From positions 6,365,011-6,429,010 of the forward strand of contig JAQFVV010006221.1 in the NCBI GenBank assembly GCA_028023455.1: a DNA stretch of 64,000 nt, in the 5' to 3' direction. Positions 13,101 to 28,100 of this stretch are shown piece by piece. The position numbers and the translations under genes are program-made. Under the pieces are notes generated by a model. It did no database searches, was not told the origin of the DNA, and was given only the letters and a program-made list of their open reading frames with translations. The first letter of the stretch is position 1. Each line of letters begins with the position of its first letter. The DNA comes from Epiperipatus broadwayi (Eukaryota > Onychophora > Udeonychophora > Euonychophora > Peripatidae).

Positions 13101-16100
13101 CACATTTCTCTCACATAAACAATCAACTTCAGTCAAAAATGTTTCTTTTAACAACTCACCATCCTGGAAGGGCTTTTTTTTTTTTGTAAGCATGTAGTAT
13201 TTTTTTTAATTTTTCCACGTGCCTAATGAATGAAGACTATTGGAGAGATAAGTTTGATTTTAACTGAGTTATTTTTTTTCTTCCTTAACTTCAGATTTCA
13301 GAAGATAATGCATATCAAATGTGCCATGAATTGTCTGGAAATGATGTTAAACATTTTTTTTTTGTTACTGCAACAGTACTACTTCACAGTAAGCACTCAT
13401 ATTCATTTTTATAATTAATGAAACAATGTGATTCCTCCCAGTCAGTGTTAGTAATAGCTTCTTTGTTTTTTTCTTGATCCATTCATTTTAGATTAAAAAT
13501 AAAAATAAATATATATTTAAATAAAAAAAAAAAGGTCTAATGTTACATGTACACATGAAACATAGTACAAAAGTAGCAAGCAAACAGTGCAAACTAACCA
13601 TACATATGGCCACTGAGAATACAATCAAAGTTTAGCACACAGCAGTTCGCACAGAGTCAGAGATTGCATTGTTAGTGTAACTCATAGTTGCAGCATAAAC
13701 TCTTGCTGGCAAGAAGATGATGCTTATGTGTGTTATAGTTGATTTTGTTTTTGATAATATGTTATTCATTACCAACTGTTGATTTTTATTGTACTGCTCT
13801 TAGTTTTAAAAACATTACATCTGCATAAATGGCATTAGCGATGCCCTTCTTTTTTCATTGTTTGTATTCTTGTTTTCTGGTGACTGATTAAAATGAAATT
13901 TAAAAGAAATCTTTTCTGTGATTGTCAAATAGTAGTGAGTGCACACAAATCAGTCCATGGACATAGAGTTGGGAATCAATGGTAGCTTATCTCACTCAAC
14001 TGATTAGCAATCTATTTCAATTAGTGACTGTAATTCATATGAGTAGTGTTGTTTTGAACTCTTTATATATCCCACAGTCTTTTTGTGTAATAATCTGTGT
14101 TGCCCTGAATTTGGAAGTAATGGTATCTGTTTTTAAAAAAATATGTTGATTTGTTTATCAATGAAGTCATCTATTGTTTACATTCCTTCTTAATGATTAA
14201 TTTAATTAATAAAAATTGGACATGTGAAAAAAATCTACCTGAAATTATTATTATTTGTCCAAATGAATAACATTCTTTACAAAAAATTTGTTTCATAATA
14301 TCCAATTTTCATCTGTTCTTTAGTTGTAATTATATTTAGTTACCATAAATTGTTTTCAAAATATTTATCAGAAATAAATCAACACTAAAGTGTGATTTTT
14401 TTTAAAATTTGCTTTACATAACAATAAATATTGAACTCTACCTTTATTACTGTTATATTTTATTATCATTTCCTGTCCCGCTTATTTACCGAGTAAATCT
14501 GATTTAAATCCCGAAGCCAGCCTATATAATTTGTGGATTTATAAATTAACCATCTTTTTGATTTGACAATTCTTTATATCTCCACATACATGAATAACTT
14601 TTCATAGATGTGCATACATAGTTTAAATATTGTATACAGTATTTGTAAATAGTACAGTTTTCTTTTTATAATATCATATTTCTTAACATTGAATCATTTA
14701 TTCAAAGGTAATCATAATATCGTCACACAATCACCATTTCTTATGCTTATACAATCTTTTAAAATAATAACAGCTCTCTCCATACAGAAGTGCTTCCCAG
14801 TTCAATCCATAGTAATCAATGAATTCACAAACTTTCTAGCATCCATTGATTATTATGATTAGATGGCACTACTGTACGAAGAAAGTTGCTTCTGTAATAA
14901 TTTCAGTCTCACCCCCTCCTCCCCTCATATCAACTACATTTATTTAATTAATCAATATAGTTCGTTATCTTTTATTTCATTGCCAAACTGAATAATTACA
15001 CCACTGCTAAAATATATTATTGCCACTTTGATAGTGTATCCAAACATTTTTCTTGTGTACACATTTATTGTTTTACTATATTTTTTTTTTTGTAATATAG
15101 GGGATTTGAATACAGACTTTCAAACTCCCTTCAGCCATTCACTCTATTTTATGTAATCGATATAGTGTGAAAAAGATGAATGATCTCCAATATATATATT
15201 TTGTAATGAACCAGCTCTCATCAGTTGGCCCAGATCATCATCTGCCACACACATATATAATCAGCGCTTGGTTTATATTAAGATAGTTTGTGTTCAAATC
15301 CCTATATTACATCTAGAATTCAGGTATATAAAATATACTTACATTAATTTTTTTTTTTTGATTTTGTAATTCCAATCTCCATGTTCTTTTCTTACTTGAC
15401 TAAACTTTTCTTTATAATAGTTCATGTAACATTAATGTTATGATGTATAATTTTAAGAAGTTCACAGAGATTAATTGTAAACAAATAATAGAAACATATT
15501 CACTCACTACACTCTGATTATTAAATTGTAAAATTTTATTTCTTTAAAATGTGATTGGATCATAACATAGAATAAGCAGTGTGCCGAGCAGAGGAGATTT
15601 CGTTGTTCAGGAATCCATTTTGGACATTCTACAAGACACGATTGTGAATGTGCGAAGATATGTATATATATTTTAATTTAGAGCATGAGTGCTCCAGTGT
15701 CTATCTATATATGTTTTTTATAGCCTTACAACTTTATTACTAATCCATGAAGAGTACATTTTATAAAATTCACTTTCAACAATATATTAATTCTTCTTGT
15801 TAATAAAAAAAGATCATTATAAAATGTTAGTATAAAACTAATACCATTTGAAAAATAAGCTTTTCTCTCTGTTTATTCTTTCATAAACAAAAAATAAAGA
15901 GGAGAAAAAAATGATGGAATAGATATGAAGTGTTTACAAAGTGACTGAGCACTATATTGATAATGCTTCTCTGACATGATTATGGATAAATTATAAATAC
16001 ATTTTCAACAAGCATTTAATAATGACAAAAACGAAAGGAAGCAATTGAAGCTAAGCTATTTAAATATTTTTATGAATAATAAAAGAAGCAGTATGTGTAA

Positions 16101-19100
16101 GCCATTCAATTTTAATAATAAAATCTTCATTTTCTAAAAATTGCTTTTTAAATTGTGCTTGTTGTGTATGTGAATTTGAGATAAGTGAACTGCTTAAAAT
16201 TAGATTTTTTAAATGTTAAAACTCATTGAATTGATTTTTCATGTGTACGTTTTTTAATAATGTGAATATTTTTAGTGTATAATAATTGCAACGTTTAACA
16301 TGTTTCTACACATTATAAGGCTATAGTGACTCGTGAGCTAAATATCCACAATATACTGTCGATGGTGATAACTTGATGAAAGTAGAAAAAAATATTTTTA
16401 ATAGATGCATTTACTTATAATCTCACTCCCAGTTTACATTCACAATAATCAAATTCAATTAGCTCATCGTTACTATAGTTACAACGCCATTTGTTACTAT
16501 GACTACAATACTATTTTGTAATGTAAAAAGGCTATATCCAGTATCAGATAGCACTCATAAGAAAACTATTATGATATAATCAAGATTCTAAATTTGATTT
16601 TTTTTTAATTATAAGCATTGTTTACAGTTAAAAAAATTAAAAAATATAACCGCAGATTGCAAAAATGGAGTTTCTAATAGGATCAATTTGTTGCTTTCTT
16701 TTAGTAAAGTTATGATCAGTTATTATAATGAAATAGATTTTATTTTATTATTATAAGCATTATTTACAATAACTATTATATAATATTCAATTTTATTTAC
16801 TAGCACAGAGATTTTATGTAATTTTTTAAAAAGAAGGGATTTACTACCTAAACACATGTGCTGTGATGTTATAATATATAGCTCAACGATGTTTAGTTGA
16901 GTACTGAGGATACTCTCAAACCCAAGCACAAGTTAGGGCTTTTGTAAAAGCAAGAGCAGTTGTCTTTTTTTTTGTACCTAAATTTCAATTATATAGGTCA
17001 TTTTAAAGTGTCTTAGTTTGAGAGCATGAAGATGTTTTTTTATTCACTTCTATTCATTTCTTTATATATATATATTAATGTTTGTGTGAAATTTTTCAAT
17101 TTACTATGTGTTGATATTATGAACTATTACATAATTTCTAATAGTTTGTATTTGTGAATGTTAATATATAGAAAGAAATTAAGGATGTGAAATGAATAAA
17201 CATCTTCAAGCCCTCAAACTAAGATGATTTAGATTAGCCTATAAAATTGAATTTAGGTACAAAAGATAAGATGACTGCTGTTTTCAAAAATCTCTATCTT
17301 GTGGTCAACAAGACATCATTGAGCTATTATAACACCATTACAGCACATGTACTTAGGGTGTAAATCCCCTCTATTTAAAAAAGTAAAAAATAAGTACCCA
17401 TAGATTGCAAAAAATGGAGAAATAAAATTACTTTCATTTAAAATATAATTGATAAATCTTTCATCAAGAATCATTTGGTTGCTTTCATTTAGGAAAAGAA
17501 CTATCATTATAATTAAATTTGATTATTATTATTGTAAGCATTACTTACAAAAACAGTACGATATTTGTATAAAAACTAAAAAATATAATCATAGATTGAA
17601 TAAAGTGTAGAAATAAAATTATTTTTATTTGGAATACAATTGATACTGATTATAACTGGGATCAATTGGTTGTTTTCCTTTTGGAAAAAAAAGGAACTGT
17701 TATTTTCATAAATAAATTTAATTTTTATTACAATAACTATTACAACATTTATATAAAAAAGTAAAAAAAATATAATCATAGATTGCAAAAAATGGAAAAA
17801 TAAAATTACTTTTATTTAGAATATAACCGATATCACTTCTAATTGGGATCAGTTGATTGGGGTTTTTTTTTAGGAAAAAATAATCTCTTATTACCATAAA
17901 TATATTTGATATTTATTATTGTAGGAATTTTTTTCAATAATTATTATAATATTTGTAAAAAAAAAAAAAGTAAAAGAAAATATAATATAGATTGGGTTTT
18001 TGTTTAGAATATAACCAATACCACTTCTAACAGATATCAGTTTGTTGCTTTCTTTTAGGGAAAAAAAGATCTGTTATTTCATTATAATAATAATGAAATA
18101 AACTTGATTTTTATTGTAGTACTTATAAAAATACTATAACATTTGAGGAAAAAAATAGGAAAAGAAGTTGTAGATCACACACACACAAAAAAGAGAAATG
18201 AAATTACTTATATTTAGAGTTTAGACTAGAAACAGTACAAGATATCACAAAACCCTAAAAAAGTGGCATAACATTTATACTATATGAGAAAAATCCAAAC
18301 TAATTTTTTGATTTTTGCAAAGTACCTAGGGAGATAATGAGATGATTGCCTGTTTAATTAAAAAAATTCTATGAAATTAAGGCATTTGAAAATTTCTTGT
18401 TGAGGGTTGAGCATTAATTCTATAAAGTTTATGAGACATACAGTTAATTGATATAAAATGGATATATTTTTATTATACATTGGTTCTAATGATTATAATA
18501 ATATTTCATTTAGAAATATTCTATTATTTAGAAGTACTAGTATATGATAAATTGGCAATTAGAGAAATATGTAAAGTAAATCAATACATTTCTTTATAAA
18601 TCTATATTAAATTGCATACATTAAATATTTTGAAATAGTATGTTTCATTGATTTATTTGAAATAATAATAATGACAAATTTCACCTTTCTTGTAGAAATG
18701 GCAGACACATAATTTATTGCACATTAACTTAGTTGAAGAATTTTCTTCTTGCTTCCATTGGTGGCCATTTTTGTTATTTTAATCGTATTTTACTTACTTA
18801 GTGTATTTTTTTAAGGTTGCTTTGTTGATTATTGGCATGCTTGATGAAAGCAGAATATAAGGATTTTAAGGAAAACTGATCTTTGAGATCTATTAATCCA
18901 TATTGCTGGTACATTGACTTTTTTTTTTATTAATAGATTTTTTTAGTTCAATGAGAATGACTTGTTATTGGCCAATGCTGTACCTTCTTTGAAGAAAAGT
19001 TTAAAGGCTAGTTTTTTATTTGCTAGAATGACTGAATGGTAGTCAAAAGATAAGTCAAGCAATAAATGTTTTTATACAATACCTCTGCTTAATCTTTTTT

Positions 19101-22100
19101 ATATACAAAAACAATTAGAAAAATTTTGATTAAAAACTATTTTTAAAAAAAAAAAAAAAAAATTCCATACAGTTTTTTTTAGCATAGTTTATTTGGAATT
19201 AAGATTACACAAAAGATTTTTTAAAAAATGCAGATAAAAAAATCTTTTTAGATGCTACACTTTATTTCTTTCAATTATTTTAACCCTCTTGCATTTCAAC
19301 ATTTTACTACAATCTCCTAGTGGCAATATTATGAATCAAAATTGGTCTTGATTTATTAGAAATATAAATTTACAAATGGAAAGCATTAATAATATTTAAA
19401 CAGCATTAAACTGTTGCACATGCACTTTGGATTTTAAATATAAAATGAATGAATACTAACACTTCAACCACATGATAAAGTCTTTGGAAAAGATAGAATG
19501 GCCATCTATCTTTTCGAACCCAAACGCTTTTGTATGGGCGAATCTTAAGTATTTAAAATCCAAAGTGCATGTGCAACAGTTTTGACTTATTTACATACAT
19601 TTAATTTCAAATAAGAATGACATATTGTAAATTCTAATACATTTCACTAGTGTCATTCATTCAAGCATGTAAAAGTAATTTAAAGTGATTATTTAATAAC
19701 TTCACGCTTTCACTTTCTAACACTTAAGATTCGCCCATACAAAAGCGTTTGGGTTCGAAAAGATAGATGGCCATTCTATCTTTTCCAAAGCCTTTATCAT
19801 GTGGTTGAAGTGTTAGTATTCATTCATTTTATATTTAAAATCCAAAGTGCATGTGCAACAGTTTAATGCTGTTTAAATATTATTGTTTATAAAAAAACAT
19901 CGCGCTATATAAAATGGAAAACATTCTAAAAAATTAAATTTAAACTTTTTATATATCAAAAGAATATTAATGAGAACAGTTTTTTTTTTTCTTAATTGAC
20001 TAACTAGTGTAACACTATTGAAAAAAGTAAATTAATAAAATCTTTGTTGAATGAATTCCATTTTTTAAATGTAAAGGAATAATTATCAAGTTATCATAAA
20101 GCTATGAAATTCTGTTTGAAAATTTAAAATTGCTTTTATATTTATTAAATTATTTCACAAATTCAGTACTACACTGATTGAAGGAGCATAATAAATGTAA
20201 CAATTGCAATTTTCTTTTTGTTGTTATTTTAAATTTCTTAACTTGTATTTTAAAAATGAAACATTTTTTAAAAATGAAAAATGAATATATTTTCTTTTTT
20301 TAATAATTATTCTACAAATATTTTATAAAAATAATCATAAATATTTAAATAAACTAAAAATTATGCAATTTTTTTTGTGCTTATTGGTGACATCACTTAA
20401 AGGGAAATTTACAAGTTTGTTTATACACCGACTATCAAAGAATCTAATAACAGGAACCTTTTAGGTTTTTGTTGATTTATCTGTTTTCTATGGGCTACAG
20501 ACATCTTCAGTTTTTTCAACTAATAATTTATTTTAATTTACGAGATGTAATATAGATACGTATTAAATCCTGAAACTGATCTATATGTAAAGAAGTTAAA
20601 ATACAATAATTAAAAAGTAAGAAAATAAATTTAATGTTACTGAAATAGAATGAAACCATGTTTTGCAACAAATATAAAAGAAATAATCTAATACGTAAAT
20701 TTTTGATATATATTCATATGTTCAACATGACTGTATATTGATTGTTTTATTCATGAATAATAGGTTAGTTGGAAAAATGATGAATATATTTTAAAATTGT
20801 TTTGGGAATCCATGTATTAGTCTTCTTCATTGAGAAATTCTGATGATGATCATTAATAAAAGAATCTTATTTATTATTCTTCCCATTTGTAGGCTACCAA
20901 CATTTTGATAAAATCTCATTCTAAAGTACTGTGGCATCTTAAGAGACCCAAATATGTAAATTGTGATTTATATATATGATCACTAGATGGAGCTTTACCA
21001 ATAGCTTCTAACAAGCTTTTGTTTATATAAACGCTTCCTACCCTTTACTGAGGTGATCCAACTAGCTCGAAACCATTGCTAAAGGTTGGAGACAACGAAA
21101 GAGATATTGAATTCTATCTCTCTCCACATTTATGTAAACAAAAGCTTGTTAGGAGCTATTGGTAAAGCTCCATCTAGTGATCATAAAATGCAAGCTAAGA
21201 GCAAGTTATGAAATTTATAACTTGTTTTGTTTATCATATATATATATATGCATTATTTATTTTACTTCATCAGATAGGGAAAGTCCACTATGCGGGAAAG
21301 TTTATAAAATTATAACCCCTTTACAGATTTTCAGTTTAGCCCTGCTTTTGACCAGGCCAACCATTTTCATAGCACTAAGATAGGTATGTAGTAGAGAGAA
21401 CTTTAATCTGTAAAGGAGTTATAATTTTATAATCTTTCCTGCATAGTGGATCTTCCCTATCTATTGAATTACAAACGAATAAGAAAAGAAATGAAATATA
21501 AATTGAGTTATTATTTATTTTAATCATTATAAACTTGTTAGAAATGAGTGTTAAGAAAAGGTAAAACAATTTAAATTTAAAATTTATATTGTGGTAAGGA
21601 TCCTTTCATCAGAACACTGCCAGAATCACAGCGCTATCTTATTTCAGAGTTGAAAGGTTACCCCTGTAAATGATTGTATTTCATTATGAAAATGAGACAT
21701 TTAAATATCCCATTGCTTTGACAATGATGCTTCTTTTTTATTAATTGCATATGATCTTTTGTGATTCGCCCGAAATCAAGAACTCCTATATAACACAAAC
21801 TTCCAGGTTTGAAAAACTTCTCATACAGAAACAGGAACTTATACAAATATGAAGCCAATAATAAAAAATAATTTAGAGGCTTTCATCTACTACCTTACAA
21901 ATCTGGGTTATGATCATAATATATTAATAAGAACTATTGGCAAATTCTTCAAGAACATAAACAAATGTAATGATTCACAAAGTGAATCAATCATGGTTAA
22001 GCCTATCATACATTCCTAGGGTAGCAAATAAACTAAAAAACATGATGTCTTTACACATATTAAAACAGGCAAAAGTCTCCATATAGTAGTGCCACTCAGT

Positions 22101-25100
22101 GCCAACCAGAGTAATCAATGGATGCCAGAAAGCTTGTGCATAAAATCCCCATATAGTGCCTACTCATCCAATATCTCCAGACTAGTTTCTGGCTTGAGGA
22201 TCCTTGGATCTGAGAAACTAGTCTGTGGATATTGAATGAGTAGGCATTAGATGGGGATTTATGCACAAGCCTTCTGGCATTCATTGATTATTCTTGCTGG
22301 CACTACTATATGGAGAGTTGTGCCTGTTTTAATAAAAGTTATGTGCAAGCATAAGAAATGGTGATCATGTGATGTTTAGTGGTTCTTCACACATATAACA
22401 TTAGCTTTAGATCCCCTCTGTCATTGAATAAATTGTTGAATAATGTAAAAGATAGAATACCAACAGAGAATATCTCCCCCCTACCAAGTGGTTTATAAAA
22501 TTGTGTGCAGCTCTCACTCATGCAAGTCTTCTGTTACAGTAAATCATGGGTGAATAGATGAACAAGGATCACTCAGCACACATATTTATACAACAGAATA
22601 AAATAATTTAATGAATATAATTTGATTTTTATTAAACATGAATGCACTATGGGACACATTTTTAATCCAAATAATGTGAAGACAGTTTGCACTGAAAAAG
22701 AAGTTAGAAAATGAAAATGCAAGGCAGTATGGGCAATTGCAAAAGATCCATAAACAATTAATAAAAAAGAAGCATACATTCCATTATCAAATAAAAATTC
22801 GAATATTTAAATGTTATTCAAACGGCAAAACTCTCCATACAGTATTGGTGGTCATGTGATGTTTAAATGAAGTACATTCATTTAAAGGCTTAACCTTTCA
22901 ACTGTGAAATAAGACAGCATTATGATTCTGGCACTGTTCTTCCAAAAGCATGCTTAGTGCAATATAAATTTTAAATTATTTTACCTTTTCCTAACCCTCA
23001 TTTATAATGAGTTTATAATGATTGTAATAAGTAATGTAAAGTGAAGTAAATATTATTTTAACTTATTTATTTATTACTAAACATCACATGATCACCTCTA
23101 TACTAGCACATAATTGTTGTAAACAAAGGCAAAACTCTCTGTACAGTAGTGCCACCCTGTGCCAAACAGAGTAATCAATGGATGCCAGAAGGCTTGTGCA
23201 TAAAATCCCTATCTAGTGCCTACTCACTGATGATGGCCACAAGCCAGAAACTAGTCTGGGGATATTGGATGAGTAGGCACTAGATAGGGATTTTATGCAC
23301 AAGCCTTCTGGCATCCATTGGTTACTCTGTTTGGCACAGGATGGCACTACTGTAAGGAGAATTTTGCCTTTATTTATTTATTATTATAATAAAAGAACAA
23401 TAAACATTTTCAAGACCTCATTACTCTTTATTGGCCCATCAAAATAAACTAAAAATAAATAGTGTATTATATATAAATTATTATATATACATTATGGAAA
23501 AAGAAGAATTGTATAATATGATTTTTTATTTGAGAAAAATGGAAATGATATGGGAAGCATCCAAATGAAAATACAGAAGAATTGTATTATATTTTGACTA
23601 GAAAATATATATTTCAAAAAAATAATATTCTTAATGGATTCAACACTGAAAGTGATCGTCAATTAGTAAGATGTATGATACACGATAATGCAAAAATAGA
23701 GAGACAAAAATTATTAAGGAAAACAGTATTCACAGTTGATATTTCTAACTTTCATAAATATTCCAATGAATTTAAATTAGAACTTGCAAATATTTTAAAA
23801 TATTAATAGATTTTAAAGATAGTTTACATTTTAATGAAATCAATAGGAAGGTAACCGATACACTATTAAAAACTGCACCAAAAATTATTCGTATGAAAAA
23901 GCAACAATTTACAGTTAATTTTTACTGAAATGATAATATATAAAGGAAAAAAAGAATATAAAATTATATAACAAAGATTTTTTTAAGAAGAATTGAATTT
24001 CTGAAGCAATGGTCTAGAGCAGTGGCTCATAATGTTTTCGATATCTCATAAGACTTTGTATGATAGAATAAACTCGAATAACATCAAATTCAATAATATT
24101 CATGTTTGGCAAAAAATGATACTCAAATATTAATAAACATTCCTGTTATTATATATATATAATCATTAAAAACCAGTTAACACTAAGACAATCCCAATAT
24201 AGATAACAACCAACAATCATAAACTGTTGTCAAGGCAACCTCCTTTTAACATATATATATATATAATTATGCAAAAACATGCTAATTTAAAAATGCTATT
24301 TTTGAAAATAAAATTTAATGAGAAATTTATGCTTGATGTTTGAAGACATGTAATCAATATTTGGTCTAATATAAGATATAGCTACCCTGATTTTCTCTTC
24401 TAAATTTGTAATCCTTTTTCTCTGTTTGAATTTTATAATAATCAGTACTGAGGAAATGAATTTACATAAATATGATGTCGAAAATTGTAACAAAATTTTC
24501 AGAGCTTTTTGGGAAAAAACAGAGTATTCTTCCTGAAACAAAATCCAAAATTCATCCAGATTCATTTCAGAGAATTTCATTTTTAGAATGCAGTTTGATG
24601 CTAACATAACTAGTTCGTCTTTTGAATAGAAATCACAGCTTGTATTCTTAGTATAAAATGGATTTTGTATCCAGTTATAATGTTTACTATTTAGCTTTGG
24701 AAAGTAATTGGTAATCTTTCCCTCTAACATTAAATATTCCTTTATAAATGAAATAATTTCACTGACATTTTGATTCTGAATTGAGAGAAACATATCCATT
24801 ATATTTTTTTCTGAGATACAATTTTTCCAAAGTATATATATATGAAGCACATATAATTTATCTGTTTATGTTAAAATAGTTTCATTTCTTCCTTGCATAC
24901 TAATCCTTGATTTAAAACACTAATAATATCAGCCAAATAAGCTAGTTTTGAGCACCAAATATTATTACGATATTTTACAATAGTATCTATTCTTTCATTT
25001 TGGAAAAGGGTCAATAATTTATTCTTGAGTTCTGGAATATGGAGTATTACTTTACCTCTATATAATCATCTTATATTGATATGTAAAAGTAAAGACTGAT

Positions 25101-28100
25101 GTTCAGCTTCCATAGATAAGCAAAGAGTTTTGAAAAATGACATTTTAAAGGCCTGGTCTCAATATAGGTTTCCATTTCTGTAACTTGATCGAATATAGAT
25201 TTTAATGTTACTGGCAGTGTTTTAGAAACAAGTTTCTTAGTGTAAAAAAAAACAATGTAGGGATATGATATTTGGGTTGCTTTTTTTTTCGCAGGAGTAA
25301 TAAACCTTTAATGAAGCCTAATATTGTTGATGCACTTTTTGTGTAAATTCCCACACATACTTGCCAAGATAATTTTAAATTTTCTAAATATAATATAATT
25401 GATTTTAAATGTCCTTTTATACATTCAGTAAGTTCTCTACAGCATAAAAATTGGCTATTTCATTAGAAAATTTTCGGTAACCATTCTCTTTATATTGTCG
25501 GACATATCTAATTCTTTTTATGGGGGGAGTTTCATCTGAAAAAGGAATTTTTAAAATTTCATTTTTTATACCTTCTCTGAACATAATTCGCATAATTTCA
25601 CAAGCTGGTAAAATTAGTAACTCTACTATAATATGTGGTTTTAATTTTAGCCACGTTATATGAAGCAAATTGTGTCCTTTAATAATAGAGCAAATTGTTT
25701 GTATTATAAATAAATCTATACATAAGATCCTGTTTTTTTATCGTTATATATATTTTATTAAACTGAAGATTTTTATGATAAAATTTAAACAACTCAAAAC
25801 AATCACTTTTATGTTTTTATTTCTAACATTGTGAAGTCCTCAAGAGGGCCTTTGCAAGTGAATCCAGGCCTTGATAAAAAAAAAATCCTGGTCCTCTAAA
25901 AGGAATATGTTTTTAAAAAAGATTTTATTCATGTTCTTATGTAAATTTTATACCTTATTTACAAATATAAAAAATATAATAATGAGGTGACAAATAAGGC
26001 CAGTTTTATTTTTTAACTAAGTTTGTTGGATCATTATCCCTCCTTATGAATAGACATTGAGCCCCAATAATTTGTACTGACTACTTCTCCCCACTCTTAT
26101 TGGTGGCTATCACTGCAAACATCATCTTAATTTTTGCTAATTTTTTGAAGATCTTCAAAAATTTTGTGGAACACTTCGACTAAGTTTACAGAGCACCGGT
26201 TTTTCTCAGAATACTGGTTAAGAACGATTGGTCTAGAGTTTTGAAAAGTGTTATGAAAAAGATCTAATAATGTTATGAGAAAATTGTGAATTAACAAGAA
26301 AAACTATAGAATAAAATAAAAGTTTCAAATGTGTAAAACAACCTTTTGGTATTAGTAGGAAACTTATTTCTGCAATTAGGAAAAAAGATGGAAGTATTGC
26401 TAAGTAGATAGATGGTATTATTATGTGGAAGAATTCTATAAAGAATTATATAATAATAAAGAATGAGAAACAAATTACATTCAACGATCACTACATCTTT
26501 TGAATTTCTCAGCATTTTAAATGAACTCTCCATACAGCAGTGCCATTCAGTGCAAGCCAGAGTAATCAATGAATACAGGGAGATTTGTGCATAAAATCTC
26601 TATCTAATGCCAACTCATCCAATATCCCTGAACTAGTTTCTAGCTTATGGATTTCATCATTGAGGAGCTTTGTATCTGAGAGCATTGCACTTAGATCTTA
26701 GGGCTTAACGCAACCCTCCAGTAACCACTTCTTACCTTTTTAGTTAACTATAAAGCTTTAAGTCCAAAATGAAAACATACTAATGTTTTTAATTCAAGAT
26801 CATTGCTTGTATAGTCATATAGATCTGAACTCAGTTCAGTATCTATACATTTTGGACATAAAGCTTTATAGTTTACTAAAAATATAAAAGGTGGTTACTG
26901 GAGGGTTGCATTAAATCCTGAGATCTAGGTTCAGTGCTTTCAGATTCAAAGTCAGAAACTAGTGTGGGGATATTGGAAGAGTTGGCACTAGATAGGGATT
27001 TTATGCACAAACCTTCTTGTATCCATTGATTACTCTGGCTTGCACTGAATGGCTCTACTGTATGGAGAGTTTCGCCTCTGTGTTAACAGCTTGTGTGAGC
27101 ATAAAGAATAGTGATCATGTGATGTTCAGCATTTAAAATGAAATGAGACATACAATCAAATCTATGAAGAAGGGAAAAACTCCAGAAAATGGTGGAATTA
27201 ATAATCGATATTTTAAAAAAAGCAGGTACAAAAATAGAAAAATTATTGGCAGATTTAACAAATAATTGGAAGAATGCAGCACTAATACTGATATTTAAGC
27301 AAGTTGATAAGAAAGATATTAGAAATTACAGAGCTATCAGTCTTTTATCAGTTCTTTACAAAATGTTTATGATGATAATTACAACAAGTCTACAGTGAAC
27401 TTTGGATTTTAACTAATTAAAAGAACAAGCTAGATTTAAAAGTGGTTTTAGCACAATGGATCATATTTAAATATTGAGAGAAGTTATAGAAAGGACCAAT
27501 GAAGACAAACTGACATTATAATTTGGATTTGTAGATTATGAATAGGCATTTGATTCTATAAGCATTTATACAGTGATTCTTGAATCGTCAAGATATAAAC
27601 CCAGTTATGGTCATATTCTAAAGAATATTTATCAAAATGCAGCAACAATGATTAGATTACATAGAGTAGATGACAGTCTTTCCATATCTCCAAAAAAATT
27701 TCTAGTAATTTAACAAGAAGTGTTTTTAAAACAGGCAAAACTCTATATACGTATTGCCACTCAGTGGAAGCCAGAGTAATCAATAGATTGCATTGAGTGG
27801 GCAATATGTATAGAGAGTTTTGCCTGTTTTAATAACGGTTATAAGCAAGCATAAGAAATGGTTATCACAAAAAGGGTTTTGTGAATTAAAATGGAAGCTA
27901 AGTAAGTAAAAGTAAAGGGAGATTATTTAAGTCATAGATACTGAAGATGATATAGTTGATTTTGCAGATAATGCTTCAGAGTTTCAGGAAGTATTGCAAG
28001 AGAAAATAGGAGTAAATAAATGCTCAAAATACTAAAATAATGTTCAAGTATTTTGTCAAAAGATAACCATTGATTATGATGAATTAGAACTTAATAACTA

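Noticed and set aside
22096-22284. 62-codon minus-strand open frame
   Set aside because: It lies inside the arms of a family B hairpin element; other copies do not preserve it.
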